DNA of 64,000 nucleotides from Ostrinia nubilalis (GCF_963855985.1 NC_087108.1:10558001-10622000), one strand, 5' to 3'. Numbered from the stretch's first letter, positions 44,585 through 56,310 are shown. Numbers and translations are program-made. The notes: generated from the letters alone by a model not told the origin.

Positions 44585-45541
44585 TAGAGATGAAACGGAT
44601 AGTGGTTTGGCCGGATACCGGATACCGGATATCCGGCGAGCTGCTAGGCCGGATAGCCGGATATCCGGCGGCCGGATAGTTGGCCCATTGTCTCGTTGTA
44701 TGTCATGACGAGTTTAGCGCCACCAGGTGCTTCGCGATCAGTGGGTCTAGTAGACAAGTCACACTCTTCGAAAATCGAATCCGTATCCGTCCGAATATAA
44801 TGTCAGATTTTGCCACTTGTCTAGGGGCAGATCAATTATAGCGATTTCGGTTGCCATCGTGAGTGTGTGGTTGAATAGGGATTTAAATTAGTTTACTTGC
44901 TGCGTAATCTGACTGAACTGCATCATGTCATCAGACCGTCAGTGAAAAAAAGATCACCTATTTTAATTGGCTATATTTCGACATTAATTAACAGATATTT
45001 ATTTATTTACTAGCTTTCCGCCCGCGGCTTCGCCCGCGTGGAATTTTGTCTGTCACAGAAAAACTTTATCGCGCGTGTCCCTGTTTCAAAAACCGGGATA
45101 ATAACTATTCTATCTCCTTTTCCGGGACTCAAACTATCTCTATGCCAAATTTCATTAAAGTCGGTTCAGTGGTTTAGGTGTGAAAGCAATACACACAGAC
45201 AGACAGACAGAGTTACTTTCGCATTTATAATATTAAGTATAGAAGCATAGATTCGTCATTAGAGTGAATAGCCCTGAAAAAGAAAAGTTTTTTGAAAGGC
45301 CTTAATATGGCTTTTTTAGTATCTTTTTGGACTTTAATTATAAGCCGTTATCATTATAAGCCTTTTTTGATATTTACCTCAAAGATGAATGTATTTCATT
45401 TTATTATAACAAATTGTCGTAGTTTTTTAATATCCGGTATCCGGCCGGATAGTGAGTTACTATCCGGTATCCGGCCGGATAGTAAATTTAGGCCGGATAT
45501 CCGGCCTACCGGATAGTTACCGGATATCCGTTTCATCTCTA
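44585..45541. mobile_element. hAT-like non-autonomous element with exact 8-bp TSD
   Basis: Perfect 17-bp ends TAGAGATGAAACGGATA and TATCCGTTTCATCTCTA, flanked by GCGTGCAT at 44577-44584 and 45542-45549. Both ends carry clustered CCGGATATCCGG and GGCCGGATA motifs, probable transposase binding sites. A Helitron-like piece (45010-45244) is inserted within it. Confidence 0.9.
45010..45244 (-). mobile_element. Helitron-like fragment (Lep1 type)
   Basis: Plus strand starts ACTAGCTTTCCGCCCGCGG and ends CATTTATAATATTAAGTATA, the reverse of the other copies here. It has no inverted ends or target duplication, consistent with a Helitron ending CTAG|T. Inserted into the hAT-like element. Confidence 0.7.
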
Positions 45542-45549
45542 GCGTGCAT

Positions 45550-47120
45550 ACAATAAAACGACCTTGCATGGTACTTGCGTTTACTGTCCATGCGCACGAT
45601 TGTACTGTTTTGCGTTTTCAGTACAACAAAAATAATATGAGCACTTTATTTTGTCTCCTCTCTAATAGGGCTTTTTGGAGCTATTTTTGAGAATATCTCG
45701 CTAACACCTTCAGTTAAGTTAAAAATATGCTTGTCTTAGGAGTTGATTCATCACCATAGTCCAGCGGACGATGGGGTTTGTACGACGGACCCTCGAAATA
45801 GTCCAACACTGACAGCGTTGGGCTATTGTCGCCTGTTGATGAATGTGTCTCACTCAAGTGCAACTACTTAAACTGGTACATTTACTAACACAACTCTTTT
45901 TTTTTGGTCACCATTTATTATATCAAAAATCTAAGAAAAAACCCTGTAAATCAATTATCCAGTGTATCGAACAAACCTTTTTCATCTGTTGTATTGCCCC
46001 ACCTCAATCGCGTTACATCAATATTCTCCAGGCGACCGATTGCACACACAGTTAAAGAAATTGTACATCTTCTTTTGAAACACTATAACAAGCAGATTAC
46101 GCAATTATAGCTGTTATTTTATGGACCATAACGCACTTGGAACTGTTTTTATATTCTTTGTAAAGTTACCACGTATTGCTTGAATTGAAGAATGTGCGTT
46201 TATGTACGATATTGCAACAAGTGTGTATTGTCATGAGAGCAAACAGTTTTTATGTCTGTTGGCCAACAGTGTACAGTCAATACAGAGATTTTAATGGCAA
46301 AATCACTCATATTCCGACTGCATAAGATTCAATTGATTAGCTTCATGTGCCGAAGTCTGTACGAGTTGTAATCACTGGTAGTGTTGACAGCAACATGTAT
46401 GAGAACAATACAAGCAAATGTAGGTGAATCTATGATTAAAATTGTAGATGCAATTAAAACGTACTCTAGAGCTGTGCATACAGTAAACATGCATATTGGA
46501 ACTTGTGTTGTTTGTCGATAGTTAAATTCGTTAGCTATTAAAGTATCGATTCGAAAACGTCGATACTTCAAATTTATTTATTTAATAGGACGACAAACCA
46601 AGCAATGAGTAATCTACTTATCTATCTAGCTCTAATCAAGAATTTTATCTAATTAAAACCATTAATAAAATAGGTCTATGACCTTAATGAATACAAACAT
46701 AAATATTTTGATTGAATCAATCACAAAATTAATCTACGTTTTGAGCTATAGGGCTGGAAAAAAGGTAATTTCTTTTAAAGGACAGTTGTATAGTTCAGTC
46801 TTAGAATCAAGCCCATAAAGTAGGGTAATTTAATTCTGTAATCACTACAAAACAAGGATGTTAATACACAACATGATGATTAAGTTAATAAGCTATACGT
46901 GTTCTATTACAGACCTTTATTTAATAGAAAGCTTATTATAACGAAATTAATCTAAAATATGATTGGACTTTCATCCTGAATTATTTGTGTTGAATTAGAA
47001 AGCTGTACATAAATTAGTTAGGACATGTAGGGAAAGGTCTAATGGTTTTAAATCTAATTAAAATAATGATAAAGGGGATCGCAAATTATCACAAAATGGC
47101 TTCCAACTACCGACCACTTT
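45550..47120. other. First-intron sequence without recognised features
   Basis: AT-rich; only short frames of low-complexity composition. Confidence 0.55.
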
Positions 47121-47124
47121 ATAC

Positions 47125-47345
47125 TTTTTTTTTATCCACAACGAGGAAGCTCTTGACCTGTATCTCACCTGATGGTAAGTGACGATCAGGCCGAAGGTGG
47201 AAGCGAGCTTCACCCGGAATCCTCAACCACGGAGGAACTGGCTATCTTACCTCTAACTGCCGGAACACAATAATGCTGTTAACATTGTTGTTATGGCGAC
47301 AGACTTAGGTAAGATGGTGGTAGCTAGCCATACTCCCTAAAGAAA
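47125..47345. mobile_element. Lepidopteran short interspersed repeat
   Basis: Contains TGTATCTCACCTGATGGTAA and GTGACGATCAGGCCGAAGGT followed by GGAAGCGAGCTTCACCC, wording I know from very frequent moth repeats. Boundaries are approximate. Confidence 0.55.
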
Positions 47346-47349
47346 TGAG

Positions 47350-48685
47350 AGTAATAAAATTATTTTGATGTTACTACTGACCTGAATATAAAAGGCGAGA
47401 TTATTTTGTCTTGAGACATTTATTTTAATTACATGAAAAAATGGTTTAAAATTGTACAGGCAGGAGCACATACAAATACCAAAAATTCTAAATACGGGCT
47501 TAAGCCACAGATTATCGAGAATTACTAAATTTATTTTTAAAATGATGATTGGGTCTAAATTAATTACAGTTGTTCTTAAATACCACTCATGGTAATCAGT
47601 TACAAATAGGAATAAAAAATGTCAAACAAGATGTCAGAATACCAAGAAACAAAAGTGGGACAAGCTGTCTGTTGCAAGCACTTGCAAGAGTGAAGTTTAA
47701 CTATGTCCGACACCAAAGTGAACTGATTGCATCAGTATTACATCTTGTACTTAGATTACAGACGATTGGTAGATGTTCTTTAGCCAGGTAATAATGATTG
47801 ATTACATGAAGAAATTGAAAAGTAATTAAAATATGAGTAAAATTCCATATTTAGGCATAATTGTTCAGTTTAATCTAGTTAAAAAATATAGCTCTTAACC
47901 TATCTCCAGCACCACCCACCACTTTAGGCCATTCTAATATCGGCTGGTGCTAATAAATGTAGTGCAGTGCAAATAAATAAAGCCTAAGTTATAAAATACT
48001 TTAGTTTAATACGCTTCCTTAATCTGACTAAAATCCTGATAATATCAAAAGATTCTGTCATGACAAGTTATCTTGAATTCTTCTACCAGTGCTGAGCAGA
48101 ACTACAACTTAATTAAAATTGTACCCATGTCTCGTGAACTCAGAAGATTGAGTCATTTTGTCAGTTTAACATGCTGTCAACTGTACCAGATATTAACTGG
48201 GTGAATAAACTATTTTTTGTTTTTTACTGTCCCTGAAGTGTTTTTTTATTTTACATGAAAACTGAATTACGTTCTGTTAATATAAAATTGTTAAAAGCAA
48301 TTAAGATCATTGGCAGTTAAATTACGTAAATAATAAAATACATTTTCACAAATTCTATATTTTTTGAGCTGGTTACCCAGTAGACAATTTTGGACTCCCA
48401 TACAAAAATTTACTGTCCCCATAGCCACTTCGTCATAAGTTTTGAAGCTTGTTATGAAAAAAATGCATTATCACTATAAATGTTTTAGTACGTCAGTAGA
48501 ATTAAAAGTCCATAGTTTTTAGTAAACCAATAAAAGTCTAAGATATTTAATAATTTAAACCTTTTTTTGCCTTTTTACTGAGTGTCCCCGATAGAGTAGC
48601 GATATTTTTGTCTCCCGACTTACCCAACATATTTAGCAAGTTATGTAGATAAATGGCACCACGCCTGATCGGACCAATCAGGAAG
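47350..48685. other. Flank upstream of the DDE-like gene
   Basis: Contains TTACTGTCCC-type motifs (48228, 48411, 48580) and GTTACCCAGTAGACA at 48371, which resemble motifs on the other side of the gene. Otherwise AT-rich with no gene. Confidence 0.5.
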
Positions 48686-48689
48686 TGTT

Positions 48690-48812
48690 TTAAGTATCAC
48701 GTGGTTGAGTTTGTGAACCCCGTGATGCTCTAGTCACTCTGCCAGTTCGTCCGAGAGTTCGATTGAGGTCGGGTGGTTTTATTGTCGGTCCGCTGGGAGA
48801 CTTCGTATTTTC
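48690..48812 (+). other. Probable 5'-UTR exon of the DDE-like gene
   Basis: A GC-richer stretch ends in TTTTC|GTAAGTATTTTAC, a strong donor at 48813. The matching acceptor TTTGTTACAG ends at 49599, five bases before the ATG of the 859-codon frame. The transcription start is not visible; CCAGTTCGTCC near 48742 could be an initiator. Confidence 0.55.
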
Positions 48813-49175
48813 GTAAGTATTTTACACTTTTTACTCATTTTGAACTAAATTACTATTTAAATGTAGTCTAATATGTCGTGTTAGTATACATTTGTGTGAT
48901 TTGTTACATAATAGTGCAGATAAAACAATTTATCTGTTAAATGTCTTCTGGGTAACCTGTCCCCTTGCTTACTTTTTGGGTGACCCAAGAGACAGTTGCA
49001 GTGACTCAGGAGATCATGCATTTTTTTTTGTTATTAACACATTATTTTTAAGCGAGATATTTACCAAATTGTATTTTTACTGTATTTTCTGAAATTCGTC
49101 TTATAAACTACACTCATAAAGTTTGCTATTCCATAAAGTACTTTAAGTGAATAGGCTAGATGACAAAATTTCAAT

Positions 49176-49433
49176 TATTTGTCCGTCAGACAGATAATTA
49201 GAAAATATTAGACTCATAATATTTTTTATTTTCTTTCATAATTAGTAAATAATAAAAGTGCTAAATCGAGTTGAAATGGCGCATTACGTCACGCTTGAGT
49301 AGATTTTTTACTCAAAAGTGACGTCACGCGACTTTTCAACTCAATATAATACTGTAATTATTCGATTATGCAAAAAAAAATGTATACATTTTTTTTTTAT
49401 TGTGTCTTACGGACTAAATATAATTTCGATTTC
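49176..49433. mobile_element. MITE in the 5'-UTR intron of the DDE-like gene
   Basis: Inverted ends TTGTCCGTCAGACA and TGTGTCTTACGGACTAA flank a core with GACGTCAC-type motifs on both sides of TTTTTTACTC. The same TAGTCCGTCA ends and TGACGTCAC core occur at 7299-7601 and 53643-53850, so this is a family. Confidence 0.6.
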
Positions 49434-49604
49434 ATCACCCAGTCATCATCCCTATTCTAGTAATAGTACATTCAATATCTTACTAAGGTTTAATTTTGAT
49501 TTCTTGTGTGCTTCTAAAATAGTTTGTAAATTTTTCGTATTGCCAAAGGTTATTATTTTGCATTTAAAAAAAATCTTAGTAAATATTCATTTGTTACAGA
49601 AAAT

Positions 49605-52184
49605 ATGGCGCCATTAACTCCAGCTGAAAAACAAAAACGATATAAAGAAAAATTAAAACAAAATAAAGAGAAATACGAAGAGTATAAGAAAAAAAAGAGA
49701 GAACATTATCACGCAAAAAAGAGACTTGTAAATGATTTAACACCCAAAGAAAAGTATAATGCTAGAGTGATATGGAAATTAAGAAAGAGAAACCTAAGAC
49801 AAAAAAAGAAAAATTTGCAGAGAGTTTTAGAAGTTACACCCCCAAGTTCTCCTATCTTACAAGAACAAGAACAAAATCACACACCACATGTTTCGCCAGT
49901 TCCTCAGATTTTAATGCAAAACCCCGATTCGACGAAAAAGGAAAAAGGAAGAAAAAAGGTGAAAACTAATCGGTCAAAATTGTACAAAGAAAACTTAAAA
50001 CTTAAAGAGCAAATTGAAAAGCTTACAAAGAAGTGCGAAAAATATAAGAAACGTTCCCAAAGAACTGAAAAAAATAAAAAACCTAAGGAAGAGCAAAAAC
50101 TACAGCATGAAATCAAATATAAAAAGCTAAGTAATGCTATAAAAGAGAGATACCAAAATGTTACAAAAAACCGGGACAAACAACTATTTAAAGATATTTT
50201 TGATAACATGGAAGGGCAGGCAAAAAGAGAAATAATTAAAGAATCCTTGGGATTACAAGGCCAAGTAAGAACTACTAAAGAAATCAGGGAAAAACAAACA
50301 AAATTGCGAAAACTATTGCATCATTTTTTTCTCAGAGATGACATATCAAGAGCTACAGCAGGAAAAAAAGAAACGCTAACGAAGAATAAAACAAAAGTAC
50401 AGATAAGATTCCTTCTGGATAGTATGAAAAATTTGTATAAAATATTTAAGCAAGAAAAACCAGAAACGAGATGTTCATATTATTACTTCACTAGAAACAA
50501 GCCTTTTTTCGTTATCAAGCCATCAGTTGATGGTCGTGAAATGTGTCTGTGCAAATTGCATGTTAACCCTACTTTGAAGGCACAGATACTAAAAAGAAAG
50601 AGAGTTATTCACACCGATGACTTGAGCGTACTTATTTCGTCCACAGTTTGTGATATAAATAAGGAAGATTGCATGTATGGAAAATGCGACAAATGTGGTA
50701 AGAACGAAGTTAAGCATGACGTTACACGGGATACTGAACCGATAAAATGGCAAGAATGGGGCAGAAAACAGGAAATATATGAGAAGGAGGGAAACAAAAT
50801 GAAAACATTCAAGAACATTAAGGAAGAGAAAGAAGGAATACTTAAGGAGTTAATGCTGTCATTTAATCAAGAATTCAAACGATTAAAAAAACATGTATAT
50901 AACATGAAAATACAGTTCCAAAGTTTTAGATTGGCAATAAGTAATTTACAAGAAGAAGAGGCGGTGATTGTTGTAGATTTCAGTGAAAATTATGAGTGCA
51001 AATACCATCAAGAAATTCAAGCGCACCATTTCGGAGGATCAAGGCAGCAGGTGTCATTGCATACAGTTGTGGTCTATGTGCCTGGTAAAAATAAACGCAA
51101 TATTGAATCGTATTGCACTGTTTCAGCCTCAACAAACCATCAACCCGCTGCCATATGGGCCCATCTGCATCCTGTTTTGACTGATATTCGCAATAATTTT
51201 CCACTTATTAAGACTGTGCATTTTTTCAGCGATGGACCTTTTAGCCAATATAGGCAGAAGCAGAACTTTTATCTTAGCTCGACGAAAACATTCGATTATG
51301 GTTTTTCGGCAATGACGTGGTCATTTTTTGAAGCAGGTCACGGGAAAGGCCCCGCTGACGGCATTGGTGGTTTTCTTAAAAGAGCGGCCGACAACATTGT
51401 CGCGACTGGACGAGACATAGTGTGTGCAGAACAATTTTATGAAGCAGTAAAGGATATGAGTAAGATCAAACTTTTTTTAATTTCTTCACAAGAAATAGAA
51501 AGCATTAAGAATCAATTGCCGAAAAATATTACACCTTTAATGGGAACTTTACATGTTCACCAAGTATTCACTACAGTTCGAGGTGAGTTGCAATATAGAA
51601 ATTTAAGCTGCTTTTGTGACAGAGGCTTTTGTTTCTGTCTTAAACCTAAAACGTATCGTCCAGTCACAATTCCTGTTTCTGTTGAAACAGAAAATATTTT
51701 AATTGAAAGCCTTGTTTCATCTGATGATGATACTCCTCTGAGTAACTACAAAAAATGTTCCAAAACTCCTCTAAAGGAGGTGAAACTAAAAGATCTAGCT
51801 ATGCCACGTGGCAAAAAAATTTATGATATCGTATATAATACGCCTAACATTTCTGATGATGACCAAGAACCATCTACTTCCGGACTTAACAAAGAAAATT
51901 GCCAAATTTCCTGTGGAGATTTTTTAATTGTCAACGTGCACGCTACGAAAGGGAAAATTTTCAAATATGCTTGTGTTGTTAATAACCTTGATGACGATGG
52001 TGATATATTCGTGACATTTCTAAGGAATGTCAAACATGCCCAACTTTTTCGTTTAGACAAGACAGACGTATCTTTTATAGATTATAGAGATATTGTTCAA
52101 ATTCTTGAGAAACCCACAACTAAAGTTAAACGTGATCAAACATATTACGAATTTAGTAAAGCTATAGATATTTTTGAAATGTGA
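49605..52184 (+). CDS. 859-residue DDE-like transposase or derived protein, family not recognised
   Basis: Complete frame of 859 codons with no stop, in the opposite direction to the host gene and inside its first intron. Seen: residues 1-230 are very Lys/Glu-rich with coiled-coil character (PAEKQKRYKEKLKQNKEKYE); Cys/His positions C314, C316, H319, C349, C356, C361, C364 suggest a zinc-binding knot; then VVDFSENYECKYHQE (D458), HFFSDGPFSQY (D543) and WSFFEAGHGKGPADGIGG (E576), spaced like a DDE RNase-H catalytic triad; C669, C671, C676 and C678 form a second Cys cluster; the C-terminal ~90 residues look like a small beta-rich domain. Inference: a transposase or a gene derived from one. The frame is intact, which suggests recent insertion or selection. 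Codon use is AT-rich, unlike the GC-rich MTMR exons. Confidence 0.8.
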   Translation: MAPLTPAEKQKRYKEKLKQNKEKYEEYKKKKREHYHAKKRLVNDLTPKEKYNARVIWKLRKRNLRQKKKNLQRVLEVTPPSSPILQEQEQNHTPHVSPVPQILMQNPDSTKKEKGRKKVKTNRSKLYKENLKLKEQIEKLTKKCEKYKKRSQRTEKNKKPKEEQKLQHEIKYKKLSNAIKERYQNVTKNRDKQLFKDIFDNMEGQAKREIIKESLGLQGQVRTTKEIREKQTKLRKLLHHFFLRDDISRATAGKKETLTKNKTKVQIRFLLDSMKNLYKIFKQEKPETRCSYYYFTRNKPFFVIKPSVDGREMCLCKLHVNPTLKAQILKRKRVIHTDDLSVLISSTVCDINKEDCMYGKCDKCGKNEVKHDVTRDTEPIKWQEWGRKQEIYEKEGNKMKTFKNIKEEKEGILKELMLSFNQEFKRLKKHVYNMKIQFQSFRLAISNLQEEEAVIVVDFSENYECKYHQEIQAHHFGGSRQQVSLHTVVVYVPGKNKRNIESYCTVSASTNHQPAAIWAHLHPVLTDIRNNFPLIKTVHFFSDGPFSQYRQKQNFYLSSTKTFDYGFSAMTWSFFEAGHGKGPADGIGGFLKRAADNIVATGRDIVCAEQFYEAVKDMSKIKLFLISSQEIESIKNQLPKNITPLMGTLHVHQVFTTVRGELQYRNLSCFCDRGFCFCLKPKTYRPVTIPVSVETENILIESLVSSDDDTPLSNYKKCSKTPLKEVKLKDLAMPRGKKIYDIVYNTPNISDDDQEPSTSGLNKENCQISCGDFLIVNVHATKGKIFKYACVVNNLDDDGDIFVTFLRNVKHAQLFRLDKTDVSFIDYRDIVQILEKPTTKVKRDQTYYEFSKAIDIFEM

Positions 52185-52309
52185 TAATATAGTACCTAGT
52201 GATCTCATAATTCAAGTCATTTTAATACTTAAACATTCTGTTAAATGTATCTTTTTATTATTGTTAAGTAATAATATTGTTAAGTAAGATTGTTAAGACT
52301 GTTACACGT

Positions 52310-52330
52310 AATAAAAGTTAAACTTGTATT
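52310..52330 (+). terminator. Likely polyadenylation signal of the DDE-like gene
   Basis: AATAAA sits about 125 bases after the stop codon of the 859-codon frame (ACGTAATAAAAGTTAAAC). A second AATAAA-type signal lies near 52687. Either could be used. Confidence 0.5.
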
Positions 52331-53028
52331 TTGTTAATGCTAGTGAGTCAATTTTTTATGTAGTTGTAAGTTGTGTCTCCTGAGTCACACTTTTGTCTTC
52401 TGACAAACTCAATTGTCCCCTTATTAGTGTGGTGATTTTTGCATACTACTGCCATAACCAGCATTTGTGCATAATTGTTTTTATTAATAATGTTTTTATT
52501 TTATAGGAGAAGTATTCCTACTTTTTGTTTTGATTCTGTGATAATTTGTTTTAAAAATATGACAAAGTTCTGTATTGATTTTTTAAATAGTGACTCCAGA
52601 GACGTGATATCGGATTATTCCGAAAACCCCTTAATAGTTTTTAAGCATTTCAAGACTGATAACTATTAGTTTTGTGCATCTCTTAAAATAAAAGTAATTA
52701 AATTAACAATTTCATGTGTTTTCTTTGATTAAAATATCAGTAACCCAGGGGACGCAGAATGTGACCTATATCTGTTTTTAGTCTAATATCTGGCTTAAAT
52801 TTACTTAAAGATCGTGCCCTATCCTGAAAAATTAAAGAAGTATATGTAAGGTTACTAAATAATCTAATTAAACAATGGAAACGTGACTATTATTTTTCGT
52901 AAAAATTTTGCAAGCATATACAAAAAAAAGTTGATCCACCCAACTACGTTTTAATCGTATAACGTTAAACGCTAACCGAGATTACTTCGATAGCAAACCG
53001 CCAGCCAATCAAGGGTTCCTTCTTCTAA

Positions 53029-53436
53029 TCCAGCCTTTCCCAAAGTGGGCGATATAGCCCCCTTGTGGGCCCTGCAGTGTGCAAACCAAAAGGGCGACTG
53101 TAAGGGACCAAAAAAAAAATTGGAGCGTTTTGTAGAAGCTTGAGAGGGGATTTGTAATTTCATCTATGAAGTATACTTACTTAGGGCAGATTTTTCAATC
53201 GTCAGATATCTTTTAACGGAAGAATAAACTTGTCATTTTGACATATTTCCTATACTGAGACTGTCAATATGTAAAACTTATTCTTCAGTCAAAAGTTATC
53301 CGACGATTAAAAGAAAAAAATGATTTTTACCTACTTAAAACCACTAAGGTTTTTTTAAGTAGGTAAAAAATGGGGGCGCTATAAATAAATTATTCTCAAA
53401 GTAGGCAGTAGACAAAATAAGTTTGAGAACCCCTGT
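53029..53436. mobile_element. hAT-like non-autonomous element
   Basis: Ends CAGCCTTTCCCAAAGTGGGC and TTTGAGAACCCCTG resemble common hAT termini. Flanks TTCTAATC and TTCTAAGG agree at six of eight bases, as an aged target duplication. A smaller palindrome (53190-53312, TCAATCGTCAGATATCTTTT arms) is nested in it. Confidence 0.6.
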
Positions 53437-53642
53437 TCTAAGGTAATTTCCTTAACCGGGACTTGATCAAGGCTTAAAAATATCCCAGCTTGGAGTATAT
53501 TAAGTATATTTATACCTTCAGGGCAATAAACCTTAATTGATGTTGCATTCCTGCGTAATGACGTAACACGCCTAACCGCTTCACGGTACACGCATAAACC
53601 TATATTACGTTGACAAGGGTTGATGCAACTGAGTGTATTGGG

Positions 53643-53850
53643 CTAGTTTCTTAAAAAAAAGTTTTAGTCCGTCAATTATATTATCAATGACCGCGTGACG
53701 TCACAAAGTGCTAGACTTTTAAGCGTTACGGGCATCTTCTATAGAACTTTGACGCGTTTTATCTATTTCTATTTTCATTAGTTTCAAAAAGTGACAAATA
53801 CGCGTCGAGTATTTTTTGATAAGATAACTGACGGACTGATTGCTTTTTTA
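53643..53850. mobile_element. Copy of the TTAGTCCGTCA-ended MITE family
   Basis: Left end CTAGTTTCTTAAAAAAAAG then TTTTAGTCCGTCAA; right side CTGACGGACTGATTG; core with CGTGACGTCACAAAG. The right edge is less clear than in the 7.3-kb copy. Confidence 0.6.
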
Positions 53851-54554
53851 TTCAAAAAAAAATCTCTTTTAAACTTTTTTTTGTACTTGTTATTGTTGTT
53901 ATTCTTTTTTTTTAAAGGCGGTAATCTTGGTTTAAGTTCTTATGAAAACAAAGACAACACCAACAATCAATCGACTGCTACCGGTCTTCCTAAACTGTTT
54001 GTCGCCGCCAAAAAAACTAACATAACCTATCAGCGCCGCAAAAAAAAAATCCAAAGGGTTACACCAGTGTAAAAAAAATTTGGAAAAGCCCTGGACTGAC
54101 AGATAACATCTGCTATGAAAATAGGTACAGCGATGTGACGTCGTTAGTTTTTAAAATCCAACAACCAAATTATAAATTAGAGAAAAAATACAGTAACATG
54201 TCCTCTTTCAAACTATACCAATACCTTCATCGGGTAAAAAATCTAATGTTAAAACAATTTCTTATCATGTGCAAGCCCTAACCGTCACCATAGAACCAGT
54301 GAGTCTTATTGCGAGGAGTTAAGCATAATTTTAAATCCGTAACACCGCTGCTAACCCGTATTTAGTGCGCAATGAATCATGCTGCGTGCGCGCTTATTAG
54401 CTGGGACTATGATCGCGATGGCTGCTCACTGGCGTTTATACTTTACATGGAGTCCTGGCGATGAATGATCGAGTAAATTGGCGTTAGAACCGGTTGCTCT
54501 CGAACGTATTTTACTTAAAAGTTAAGAGCTTCTTCATACGTGCTTTAATATTAA

Positions 54555-54660
54555 TGATCTGGTGAATGTCGCGGGAGGTGCCTGGTTGCGGGCGGCGCAG
54601 GACCGGTCATATCCTTGGGGGAGGCCCTGTCCAGCAGTGGACGTCATTCGGAAAACGACG
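54555..54660 (+). mobile_element. RTE-type LINE 3' tail
   Basis: GTGAATGTCGCGGGAGGTGC, CATATCCTTGGGGGAGGCCC and CCAGCAGTGGACGTCATTCGG; truncated copy. Confidence 0.65.
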
Positions 54661-55019
54661 AACAACGACGATTCAGGGCCTTTTCCAATGGAGACATTAT
54701 TGCAAGAACTGTTGGAGGGTCCCGTTTGCAGTGTCCCGCAAAAACAGTTTCGTTTGAATTTGGAATTCTAATTTCAAACACACACATTATGTGTGTTGAC
54801 ACGACTGTCCAGTTACCCTGCATTACTGGAACCCGCAAATCTGGATTGCTCTGAGAATGACACTAAGCTGCATTCAGCAACTTTGGTGTTAGACTCTGAC
54901 CCTTTTTAGATGTCTGCTATGATGACTGTTACTTTAAACTTATCTCGACAGTTGAATGAAAAAATTAAATAAAGTTACGAGTTCACGCATAAAATTGATG
55001 ACGTTGATTGAAAATGGTG

Positions 55020-55205
55020 AAACAAGGACCCTTTACGCTTTGGCAAAACCAACGCGTGCAGCTCGCGTCGGCGATGGCGATGGCGATCACTGCACGTGCA
55101 TAGATCGCAGCGACCAGCGACAGGCGCGTTGATGTGAACTCATTGCTACAAATTCATACACGACGCCTGATCGCCATCGCCAACGTGCACGCGTTGGATT
55201 GGCCG
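55020..55205. mobile_element. CGCG-rich MITE, second copy
   Basis: AAAACCAACGCGTGCAG on the left and GTGCACGCGTTGGATTGG on the right form loose inverted ends; the inner GTGAACTCATTGCTACAAATTC is the reverse of the wording at 3880-3915. Confidence 0.65.
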
Positions 55206-55214
55206 AAGATTTAA

Positions 55215-56190
55215 GTGATTTTTTTTATGGGAAAACACAGATAGTGCTACGCCCCAACACAATAATATTGACATTAATTGCTATTATAATAAAAGATAAT
55301 AAATTACACTTACAGCTGGTACATTATTATTATTCGGCGGCCAAAAGTAAGACGTGATGTATCCCAATACTGTAGCAGCCATTTGCACACACTTTATTAA
55401 GACACTGAATCAAAATTTTATGATAAATCAATTATTTAGTAATTAATACTAATTATGTTACAGAAATTTTAATTAGAAATTCATTGTAAATAAAAAATTA
55501 ATCAATTTTCGTTTTACTTTATAGTAACAAAATCCTAAAATGGCGAGAGCAAGTTAATTCTTTTGAATACCCTCCGAGGCGCAATAAAAACGTTCAGTAA
55601 TTTAAAATATTTAAAGTAAAAAAGATTTTAAGTAAAATAGTAGAAAAAGTGCCTAAACCAATATTTGTTTGAATTATTTTCAATTATGTAACAAAATTTT
55701 CACCAGTTTAATTTAAAAAAAATTAATAACGCATACCGGTACGGTATAGTAACGTTATAAATTAACTACCGGTACTGCCCTCTTCATAATGTGTCAAGTA
55801 TTTTTTTTTTTGTTATGTTTTTTAAAACAAACGACATGAACAAGATATTCTGCAAGATTTACAAGTGTGAAGATAAATTTTTAAGTAAATCGTTAAGTGT
55901 CAAGTATGTGGTAAAGAAATGAGTATTTATATCGTGGAAGCCCGACAAGTGTATAATCTGTTGCTCGATGACGTAGTAGCTAGCGCCATTTGATCATGGG
56001 AAATAACATTGTTTACAAAGGACGTGAACAAATGTGTGTTGTGAACGATGGTTGTTATAATTTGTCACCACGTAGGTATTATAGTAGACAAAAGCAATGC
56101 AATTCTGTATGTTCAGGTCATTTCAGAAACTGTGTAGGTAGATAACGGAGTTGGATTTTAATTACATGTGAATATTGTTGACTTCTGTTA
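55215..56190. other. First-intron sequence without recognised features
   Basis: AT-rich. A short palindrome around ACCGGTACGG (55736-55775) is the only structure noticed. Confidence 0.5.
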
Positions 56191-56195
56191 CAAGG

Positions 56196-56310
56196 GTTCA
56201 TTATCATCATCATTTCAGCCATAGGACGTCCACTGCTGAACATTAGGTCTCCCCCAATGATTTCCATATTGACCGTTTGGTAGCGGCCTACATCCACCTT
56301 ACAAGGGTTA
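56196..56310 (-). mobile_element. RTE-type LINE 3' tail, reverse orientation
   Basis: ATCATCATCATTTCAGCCAT, AGGACGTCCACTGCTGAACA and CCCCCAATGATTTCCATATT. Confidence 0.7.

Noticed and set aside
49772..49969. 65-codon frame overlapping the DDE-like gene
   Set aside because: Shadow frame in a Lys-rich coding stretch.
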